From an uncultured Bacteroidota bacterium (GTDB lineage: Bacteria; Bacteroidota; Bacteroidia; Chitinophagales; Chitinophagaceae): a DNA stretch of 9,418 bases. Position 1 is the stretch's first letter. Each line of letters begins with the position of its first letter. The notes beneath the pieces are model-generated. The model worked only from the letters and a program-made list of their open reading frames with translations. It searched no databases and had not been told where the DNA came from. Both the position numbers and the translations under genes were made by a program. The stretch covers positions 1-9,418 of the forward strand of contig CALEZD010000026.1 in the NCBI GenBank assembly GCA_937928385.1, written 5' to 3'. Of this stretch, positions 1 through 8,500 are shown in pieces.

Positions 1-754
1 GTGTAGCGGAATTAGCTCCTGTGAAGATACCACCATTAACAATATTGCTCCAGCTTATACCATCTACAGAACCCTGCCATTGGTAGCTGATAGTATAAGT
101 ACTTGTGCCGGCAACACTGTAAGAAGTGTTATTGCCATAGCATATAAGTTTGCTTGTAGGATGAACAGTTACAACCGGACTTGTTTTGATAAACAACAGC
201 GCCGCGTTAGATGTAGCAGCAGGAGTACAGGCTCCGCTTACCATACAACGGTACTGGTAGTTATGCACAGCTACGGTAGCGTTTGTAAGCGTTAAGGTAT
301 TAGTAGTAGCCCCGCTGTATATACCTGTGTTGGTTACATTGCTCCATGAAGTGCCGTTGTGTACCTGCCATTGATAAGTCAATGAACTACCTGTAGCATT
401 AATGCTGAATGTGGTATTGGTGTTTTCACATATTGTCCTGTTGACAGGTTGTGTTGTTACTGCTGGTGCAGTGTTTATGGTAAGTGTGGCTGCGTTGGAT
501 GTTGTTGAAAGAGAACATGTACCATTTACCATACAACGATACATGTATGTATTTACTGCAGTTGTAGCCGCAGTCAGGTTCAGCGTAGCAGTAGTTGCAC
601 CACTGTATATACCTGTGTTGGTTACATTGCTCCATAATGTGCCATTGTGTACCTGCCATTGGTAAGTCAAATCAACACCTGTGGCCGTAACACTGAACGA
701 TGTATTCGCTCCTGCACATATAATACTGTTTCCCGGATGTGATGTCACAATGGG
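1..754 (-). repeat. Ig-like repeat array of the downstream gene (residues 532-782, continuing)
   Basis: Two full units of about 96 residues begin at P532 and P628, and a third begins at P724 and is cut by the window edge. They share YQWQVHNGT, SNVTNTGIYSGATT and YRCMV with the giant protein's repeats 5 and 7. The third unit has YSVAGTSTY and YQWQGSVDG, closely matching repeat 14 of the giant protein. The full units are also similar at DNA level: a 33-bp run, 315-347, recurs 288 bp away. Confidence 0.9.
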
Positions 755-2347
755 GGAAGTATTAAGCATTACTATTGCCGGTATACGCGTTGGGTTGTGG
801 CATGAAAGTGACGAATACCCGATTTCAATATTAGCAGCCCTGGGGCTGAATGTACCGCCAAACAGGCCCGATACCCCCTTGCCTACATAAATATTTAAAT
901 CGTTGTTACTTGCCAGTAATGCATTATGAACACCCGCGGTTGTATAGGGCAAAGATGACCCATTGGTCATTACAATATAAAATGAATAAGTGGTATTCGG
1001 AGATAGTTGCAGAGACAGGTTGAAACCGAGGTCTGTACCTACACCCGAGCCAAGGCTTGTGATACCGGTGCTACTGGCCAGGAAGGTCCATGCACCCGAA
1101 TTTAACTCAAAACCCACATGTGTACCTGTTTTATAATAAACTGAAAAATTACCCGGCCCTGAAAAGTATGTTGGGTCAAGATTTGCTTCAAAGCTATTTA
1201 TTGTAATTGAATTGTTTTTGGTTAATATATCGAACATTACACCAGACTGAGCATTACCGCTTGTAAAAGGCGTTTGCAGGCTATCGCCCCCGCCTCCGGT
1301 TGTGGATTCTGCGTAAAAAGTATCTGTTGAGCTTACTGATGTTAACGTCAACGTATCGCCGCTACCCACTTTATTACCCGCTGTTAATGCGTCGTACCAA
1401 TTGATGAAGCCGCCGGAAACACTTGCTGTAAGTATTGCAGTGTCACCAGTGCATATTGTATCATGAGTAGTGGTAGGGGTAGTAACAAATGGTACAACCA
1501 ATCTTGCGGTGTCAGAAAGGTCTGAGCCGTGGACGTTTTGCACGGTTACACGGTATAAATTGTTGTTTAGACTTGTTGAAGCCGTAATACTGAGTGTATC
1601 TGTTGTTGCGCCTGAGTAGGCTCCGCCGTTACTGACAGCAGACCATGATGAGCCATTATTGCTTGATACTTCCCATGTAAAAGTAGTAGGGGAGTTTGTT
1701 GCCGCTACAAAGAATTTTGCTACTGTGTTATCACATGCCTTCTGCTGAACAAGGTCTGTTGTAATTTGAGGCGTTAACGCAGGTTGGTATAATTGCACGT
1801 TATCAACAATCCAGTACCAGGACCAATCTCCTCTCCACCTGAACCGTACTTTTACCGATGCTTTGTTGGCTGCGTGTGTGCTTACATCAATATCCTGCGC
1901 GTTTGGGTTGCTGGTGGTTGTATTGTTATTGAAATAAACCTGGTTCCACGTACTGCCATCCCATACTTCAACAGCGGCAGAACCCCCGAAACCTGACTGG
2001 AAATATTGGTCCCATTTTATTTTTACAATTGTTGACCCGGTTGTGTTCACGGTAGGAGATTCCAGCGTAACATCTTCAGCACCGCCACCACTTGAATAAT
2101 TGTCACTGTCAAAAATTGCTGCGGGAGAAGATATAGGGATATTGAATGTCCTGCCACCGGGATTATTAAAACGCCATTTGTCAAATGCAGGAGTACCCGC
2201 CAATGTGTTATTGGTCCATCCGGTAGGGGGTGTTTGCCCCGAACCCGTAGAGAAGTTCTCATTAATATAAAATGTTTGAGCGTATGTGTCGTGCAATAGA
2301 AAAAAACACAACAGTGCCATTAAACTTTTATTAAGTATAGTTCTCAT
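1..2347 (-). CDS. Large secreted modular adhesin-like protein with jelly-roll head and Ig-like repeats (3' end outside window)
   Basis: The frame is open from ATG at 2347 to the window edge (782 codons, no stop); the C-terminus is missing. Residues 1-23 form a signal peptide (basic start, hydrophobic core LMALLCFFLL, likely cleavage TYA|QT), which decides the start. Residues about 26-188 resemble the MAM / cleaved-adhesin (choice-of-anchor J) jelly-roll: ENFSTG and PPTGW near the start, AVEVWDG in the middle, VKVRFRW and WYWIVDNVQ at the end. Residues 193-285 are an Ig-like module (FTWEVSSNNG); 286-349 are a short Ig-like unit (DTICTGD, INWYD, FYAEST). Residues about 351-528 are a domain often seen in Bacteroidota secreted proteins (GVMFD at 369, VYYKTGTHVGF at 403); its function is unknown. 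From 532 runs an Ig-like array of about 96-residue units. The role is inferred as adhesion or polymer binding outside the cell. It lies 179 nt downstream of a paralogous stalk gene. A T9SS sorting domain is expected beyond the edge but not seen. Confidence 0.93.
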   Translation of the reverse strand, partial: MRTILNKSLMALLCFFLLHDTYAQTFYINENFSTGSGQTPPTGWTNNTLAGTPAFDKWRFNNPGGRTFNIPISSPAAIFDSDNYSSGGGAEDVTLESPTVNTTGSTIVKIKWDQYFQSGFGGSAAVEVWDGSTWNQVYFNNNTTTSNPNAQDIDVSTHAANKASVKVRFRWRGDWSWYWIVDNVQLYQPALTPQITTDLVQQKACDNTVAKFFVAATNSPTTFTWEVSSNNGSSWSAVSNGGAYSGATTDTLSITASTSLNNNLYRVTVQNVHGSDLSDTARLVVPFVTTPTTTHDTICTGDTAILTASVSGGFINWYDALTAGNKVGSGDTLTLTSVSSTDTFYAESTTGGGGDSLQTPFTSGNAQSGVMFDILTKNNSITINSFEANLDPTYFSGPGNFSVYYKTGTHVGFELNSGAWTFLASSTGITSLGSGVGTDLGFNLSLQLSPNTTYSFYIVMTNGSSLPYTTAGVHNALLASNNDLNIYVGKGVSGLFGGTFSPRAANIEIGYSSLSCHNPTRIPAIVMLNTSPIVTSHPGNSIICAGANTSFSVTATGVDLTYQWQVHNGTLWSNVTNTGIYSGATTATLNLTAATTAVNTYMYRCMVNGTCSLSTTSNAATLTINTAPAVTTQPVNRTICENTNTTFSINATGSSLTYQWQVHNGTSWSNVTNTGIYSGATTNTLTLTNATVAVHNYQYRCMVSGACTPAATSNAALLFIKTSPVVTVHPTSKLICYGNNTSYSVAGTSTYTISYQWQGSVDGISWSNIVNGGIFTGANSAT
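1784..2272 (-). other. Jelly-roll (MAM / cleaved-adhesin-like) domain of the downstream protein
   Basis: Residues about 26-188 follow the pattern of the choice-of-anchor J family: an ENF opening, a PPTGW segment, a VTLESPTV strand, the IVKIKWDQYF strand, AVEVWDGSTW, then VKVRFRWRGDWSWYWIVDNV. Such domains bind carbohydrate or protein partners in characterised secreted proteins. The ligand here is unknown. The giant upstream protein has nothing similar in its N-terminal domain. Confidence 0.7.
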
Positions 2348-2526
2348 TTCTATATATATTAAAAATTTATGTGAATATGTATGTCCCTGAATACATGTGT
2401 AAATGTAAATGTAGTTTTGAGTAATGCATTAACTATCTATTTGCTATTTATTAACAGATTGTTAACAAAGCGGAAACGGCTCCCAATTGGGAGCCGTTTC
2501 TTTATATGAGTGTGTTTAAATAAATC
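2348..2526 (-). other. Intergenic region and leader of the downstream gene
   Basis: These 179 nt lie between the two genes and contain the palindromic terminator at 2473-2500. The rest is AT-rich. No exact TANNTTTG promoter is visible for the downstream gene. The nearest candidates are two overlapping TACATTTA sequences (minus strand, 2413-2406 and 2407-2400), one base off consensus and without a good TTG at the right distance. The start codon at 2347 is preceded by ATATATAGAA, with no convincing Shine-Dalgarno sequence. Confidence 0.6.
2473..2500 (-). terminator. Perfect palindrome, likely intrinsic terminator of the giant gene
   Basis: Two 12-base arms (GAAACGGCTCCC at 2473-2484 and its exact complement at 2489-2500) flank an AATT loop. 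The hairpin begins 26 nt after the stop codon of the giant gene. Read on the minus strand it is followed by only a short broken T run (CGCTTTG); read on the plus strand the T run is slightly better (TTTCTTTA). Being symmetrical, it could stop transcription from either side. It separates the giant gene from the next, arguing for two transcription units or for partial read-through. Confidence 0.75.
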
Positions 2527-5500
2527 TTACCTGTTGAGTACGAAGCGCAGGTTGGTCACATTGTCATCTATGGCCACATTCACCTGGTACATGCCGTTGG
2601 GCAGGTCGTGCTGCAATTGCACCGGCAGGTCGATATTTGCACCAGCCGCACGGTATGCCTGTGTGTACACAGTCTGGCCTAGAGAGTTGGTAATTCTTAC
2701 CATTATATCTTTGTCCGCCACCGATTTGTTCAATGTGCCTTTTATACTGAATTGCCCTTTGTTGGGGTTGGGGTAGAGGCCCAGCTCTCCAAATGAATTC
2801 CCGAATTCACTAACAGCCGTGGTGATGGTCCTGCTTTCTACTTTTTCCTTATTTATACTTACGCATGGTTCGCTGCTGGTCATTACTACCGTTATTTTGT
2901 CAGTTTTTAGCAAGTTTGCAGCATCGTAAAAGGCAGCTGTAGCACCAGGTATGGGCACTGTATTTTTATACCACTGATAAGTTGGGTTTTGCCCGCCATT
3001 CACAGGCAGTGCAGTAAACCTGTAAGTGTTGTTGCCCATATATATTACTGTCACATTTACACTAGGGTCAACGGGATTAAGAACAGAGAATACTACCGGG
3101 TTGCTTATTTCAGGGAATACGCATGTAGCGTTGCTGATGAAACGACATTGTATGGTATCACCATTATTGAGTGCATTTGTTTTAAGCGTACCTGAAGTCA
3201 TTCCAGGTATATCCTGACCATTTAGAACCCATTGAAAAGATGGGGTTGTACCTCCATTTGTGAAATAAGCGTACATAGTTACTTCAACGTTCTCACAAAT
3301 TACACTGTCAGGGTTAGGCGCTATTACTATGCTCGAGCGCGTAGTTTGGTTGATGGTCATCGTCAGTGTATTGCTGGTAACAATAGCCGGTGAAGGGCAC
3401 TTGAGGCTGCTGGTGAGCCTGCAACGTACCTGGTCGCCGTTCAGTAATTGTGTTGTCAGGTAAGTGTCCACATTAGCGCCTACTACCAATCCGTTCACCT
3501 GCCACTCGTAATAAGGCGTTGGGCCACCATTGGTAATATTTGCCCTGAACACTGCCGGTTTGCCGCTACACCATGAAGTGCCTACATCAGATGTAACCAC
3601 TATAGTTGGTGTTGAGTACGGTGTTACTTTCATTGTAATGGTATTGTTGCTCTTCACCGTTTTAGGCGATGGACATGTTATATTAGATGTTATGTCACAC
3701 CATACCTGGTCTCCATTGGCCAGTGTAGCAGTGGTGTAAGAACTACCTGTACCAACTGTTGCGCCGTTGCGCTTCCATACATACGATGGGTTGGTGCCTC
3801 CATTTGTTGGAGCAGGTGTGAAGGTAACTGAACTGCCTGTACAAATATCATCATTGGTCACATTCACCACTACCGATGGTTTAATCAATTGATTAACCGT
3901 AAGCGTTGCAACCGAAGATGTGGCTGTAGGAGTGCAAATACCTGTTACTACACAGCGATACTGGTAGCCGTTCATGCTGTAATACACATTGGCCAGTTCC
4001 AGGTTGGGTGTGTTCACACCAGAGTAGGTACTGTTGTTCACCAGGTTGTTCCATCCGTTGCCTGTGTTCAGTTGCCACTGGTACACCAGTGCCGAACCCG
4101 TAGCCGTCACCTTGAAGCCCAGGCTGCCTGTGCTGTCGCAACGGGTCACGCTCGATGGGTTGGAAGCAATTGCGGGGAGTGCCTGTACTGTAATGTCAGT
4201 AGTGTTGGTGCTCACCATATTACATGTACCGGTGATAACGCAACGGAATAAATAATGTACTGTGTTGGTAGCCGCTGAAATACCGGTAATATTCAGCGTA
4301 GCAGTAGTGACACCTGAATATATGCCACCGTTGTTCAATGCAGTCCAAACACCGTTTATATTCCTATACCACCTGTAACTCATTCCTGTACCTGTAGCGC
4401 CAACCGTCAGGCTGGTATTGCTGCCGCTACAGTATGTGAGTGCAGTAGGTGTGTTGGTATTGATAGCCACCAGGGTGTTTACCGTCAGTGTAGCCGAAGC
4501 AGAAGTTTTAACAGTGGGGCAAGAGCCTGTTACCATGCACCGGTACCTGTATGCATTCATCGTAGCAGGTGGTGCAGTCAGTATCAGGTTGTTAGTTGCA
4601 GCGCCGCTATACACGCCGCCGTTAGCCACATTATTCCATGTAGAACCACCGTTAGTGCTTTCCTGCCATTGGTAGGTAATATTTGACCCTGTAGCGCTGA
4701 TAGCGAACGATGCATTCTGACCAACACACTTCACCTGGTCGGTTGGGTTGATGCTGATAAGCGGTGCTGTTTCTATTGTCAGTGAAGCAGTATTTGTCGG
4801 TACAGGAATACATCCGTTGCTTAATACACAACGGTACATACTGAAAAGGCCGCTATACACACCACTGACATTCAGCGTAGGCGTGTTTACTCCTGTATAT
4901 GCGCCAAATGCTCCGTTTGCAATGTTCAACCATGTAGTACCGTTCACGGAGCCCTGCCATTGGTAGTTCACAGGGAAAGTACTGGTGCCTGCAACAGAGT
5001 ATGATGTATTGTTGCCAAGGCAAACGATTGTACTTGTAGGCTGTAATGTTACTACCGGCGTTGTTTTGATATACAAGGTAGCAGCGGCAGATGTCTGCGA
5101 AGGTGCACAGGTGCCGCTTACCACGCAGCGATACCGGTAAGTGTGTACAGCCACGGTAGCATTAGTGAGCGCAAGCGCCGAAGTGGCTACGCCGCTATAT
5201 ATACCACCGTTTGCAAGGTTTGTCCAACTTGTACCATTGTTTGTGCTTACCTGCCATTGATAAGTAAGGCCTGTACCGGTAGTAGCAACAGAGAAGGTTG
5301 TACCGGTATTTACACAAATAGTATCTGTTTGTGGTTGGCTCGTTATTACAGGTGCAGTATTGATAGTTAACGTAGCAGCATTACTGGTCGCCTGTGGTGT
5401 ACATGTTCCGCTTACCACACAACGATATTGATAACTGTTAACCGCAGTTGTAGCTACTGTCAGGTTGAGCGTGGCTGTAGTTGTTCCTGAGTATATACCG

Positions 5501-8500
5501 GTGTTTGTTATGTTGGTCCATAAACCGCCGCCGTTGGTACTTATCTGCCATTGATATGTAAGAGCAGTACCTGTAGCGGTAACGCTGAAGGACGTGTTTG
5601 TGTTCTCACATATAGTACTGTTACCCGGCTGTGCTGTTATTGCCGGTGCAGTGTTGATGTTCAGTATTGCAGCATTGGATGTAGTTGCAGGAGTACATGT
5701 TCCACTTACTACACAGCGGTATTGATACCCGTTTTGTGCTATTGCAGCACCCGTCAGGTTGAGCGTTGCTGTTGATGTACCTGAATATATACCTGTATTA
5801 GTTATGTTGGTCCATAAACCACCGCCGTTAGTACTTACCTGCCATTGATAGGTAAGGGCGGTGCCTGTAGCTGTAACACTAAAGCTCGTATTGTTGCCGG
5901 AACATATAGTACTGTTTGCGGGTTGTGCTGTAATGGTGGGCAAAGTATTTATAGAAATACTTGCTGTATTAGACGTAACGCCCGGCGTACAAGTTCCGCT
6001 TACGATGCAGCGGTATTGATACCCGTTGATAGTAGTTGTAGCTGCTGTCAGGCTGAGGGTAGCTGTCGCAGCCCCTGAGTATATACCGGTATTGGTTAAG
6101 TTTGTCCACAAACCACCACCGTTGGTACTTACCTGCCATTGATAGGTAAGAGCGGTACCTATTGCTGTAACGTTGAAGGATGTGTTTGTGTTCTCACATA
6201 TAGTGCTGTTGCCCGGCTGTGCTGTTATTGCCGGTGCAGTGTTGATGTTCAGTATTGCAGCATTGGATGTTGCAGCGGGAGTACATGTACCGCTTACAAC
6301 GCAACGGTATTGATACCCATTTTGCGCTGTAGTTGCACCGGTTAGGTTAAGTGTAGCAATAGTTGTTCCGGAGTAAATACCTGTATTGGTCAGGTTGGTC
6401 CACAAACTACCGCCGTTAGTACTTACCTGCCATTGATAGGTAAGGGCGGTACCCGTAGCTGTAACACTAAAGCTCGTATTGTTGCCGGAACATATAGTAC
6501 TGTTACCCGGCTGAGCTGTTATGGCTGGTACCAGGTTAATAGTTAAAATTGCCGCATTGGATGTAGTAGCAGGTGTACAAGAGCCGCTTACTACGCAACG
6601 ATATTGATACCCGTTGACAGTTGATGTAGCTGCTGTCAGGTTAAGTGTAGCAGTAGTTGTTCCGGAGTAAATACCTGTATTGGTCAGGTTGGTCCACAAA
6701 CCACCGCCGTTAGTACTTACCTGCCATTGATAGGTAAGGGCGGTACCCGTAGCTGTAACACTAAAGCTCGTATTGTTGCCCGGGCATATTGTGCTATTAG
6801 CAGGCTGTGCGGTTATTGCAGGAGCTGTATTGATTGTAAGCGTGGCAGCATTAGTAGTTGCTGCAGGAGTGCATGTTCCGCTTACCACACAACGATACTG
6901 GAAAGTATTGACCGCAGCAGTAGCCCCTGTCAGGTTGAGGGTAGTACTGGTAGCCCCTGAGTATATACCGGTGTTGCTGACATTGCTCCACGAAGTACCG
7001 TTGTGTACCTGCCACTGATAAGTCAGGCTTGTGCCTGTAGCGGTAACACTGAAAGATGTGTTCGTCCCTGCACATATAGCACTGTTGGCAGGCTGTGCTG
7101 TCACTACAGGTGCTGTATTGATGTTGAGCGTAGCCGCGTTGGATGTAGCAGCAGGTGTACATATGCCACTGACTACGCACCGGTACTGGTATCCGTTGAC
7201 AGTTGATGTAGCTGCTGTCAGGCTGAGTGTAGCAGTAGTTGTTCCTGAGTATATACCTGTATTGGTTATGTTGGTCCACAATCCGCCGCCGTTGGTGCTT
7301 ACCTGCCATTGATATGTGAGGGAAGCACCTGTAGCTGTAACGCCGAACGATGTGTTAGCATTTTCGCATATTGTACTGTTGCCTGGCTGGCCAGTTATCA
7401 CCGGTGCTGTATTGATGGTTAGCGTTGCTGCATTGGATGTGGCAGCAGGTGCACATGTGCCATTCACAATACAACGATACTGGTATGTATTAACAGCAGA
7501 TGTTGCAGCGGTTAAGGACAATGTACTGGTGATAGCGCCGCTGTATATGCCAGTGTTGCTTACATTGCTCCACGATGTGCCGTTATGCACCTGCCATTGA
7601 TAAGTAAGCGCTGTGCCTGCAGCTGTGACACTGAACGATGTATTTGTTCCTTCGCAGATGGTACTATTAGATGGATGAACAGCTATATTAGGGGCTGTAT
7701 TAACAGTAAGTGTACCTGCATTGGAATTAATGCTTCCACAGCTGTTGGTGGTAACACACCTGTATGTATAGGTATTCATGCCTGCGGTAGCGCCGGTAAT
7801 AGTGAGGGTGGCAGTTGTAGTGCCACTGTACACCCCACCATTGGTTATGTTGCCAAATCCACTGCCTGTATTTACCTGCCACTGATAGCCGGTGGTATTA
7901 GATGCTGTGACGGTGAATGTCGTATTATCGCCTGCACATATCGTCCTGTTAGGTGGTTGTGCAGAGATGGCAGGTAATGGGTCAACTGTTAATGTGCCTG
8001 AGTTAGATGTTGCCGACGGTGTACATGAACCGCTGGCAACACAACGATACAAATATCCATTCATGCCGGCAGTAGCACCTGTGATGGTTAAAGTGGCAGT
8101 TGTCGCCCCGCTATACACTCCACCATTGGTTATATTACCAAACCCACTACCTGTATTTACCTGCCACTGGTAACCAGTGGTATTGGAAGCGGTTACAGTG
8201 AATGTAGTATTTGTGCCTTCACATATTGTACGATTAGGTGGCTGTACTGTTATAACCGGTGCGGAATTAACAGTGAGCGTACCTGAATTGGATGTTGCCG
8301 ACGGTGTACATGAACCGCTGGCAACACAACGATACAAATATCCATTCATGCCGGCAGTAGCACCTGTGATAGTTAAGGTGGCAGTTGTTGCGCCGCTATA
8401 TACTCCGCCATTAGTGATATTCGCAAACCCACTACCTGTATTTACCTGCCACTGATAGCCGGTAGCATTGCTGGCTGATACAGTAAATGTAGTATTACTG

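Larger units (their letters stand above)
5059..7692 (-). repeat. Homogenised Ig-like repeats 5-13 (residues 531-1408)
   Basis: Nine units of 94-98 residues share the consensus QPGNSTIC..NTSFSVTATG, LTYQWQVSTNGG.LWTN, TNTGIYSGTTTATLNLT and YQYRCVVSGTCTP. Units 5 and 7 carry a shorter WQVHNGTSWSNVSN form; units 6 and 8-12 carry the WQVSTNGG form. Repeats 8-12 are the most alike, some with long stretches of near-identical DNA. Most units hold only one or two charged residues, the Arg of YRC and sometimes a Glu after the first Cys. Confidence 0.93.

Noticed and set aside
2047..2262. Minus-strand frame of 71 codons starting at an internal ATG.
   Set aside because: It is out of frame with the 782-codon gene starting at 2347, which has a signal peptide and recognisable domains.
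2400..2413. TACATTTA repeats as a promoter for the downstream gene.
   Set aside because: The last base differs from TANNTTTG and no TTG lies at the proper distance; AT-rich DNA gives such matches by chance. Mentioned in the intergenic entry only as a candidate.
3889..4251. Plus-strand open frame of 120 codons, with many other plus-strand frames of 60-134 codons (for example 7585-7977, 8737-9141).
   Set aside because: They lie antisense to the giant gene, have Cys/Arg-rich translations with no domain, recur with the repeat period and lack promoters. They are by-products of the repeated coding sequence.
6851..7309. Minus-strand frame of 152 codons inside the giant gene.
   Set aside because: It is an alternate frame of the real coding sequence, low in complexity, and fully covered by a continuous 2,251-codon frame.
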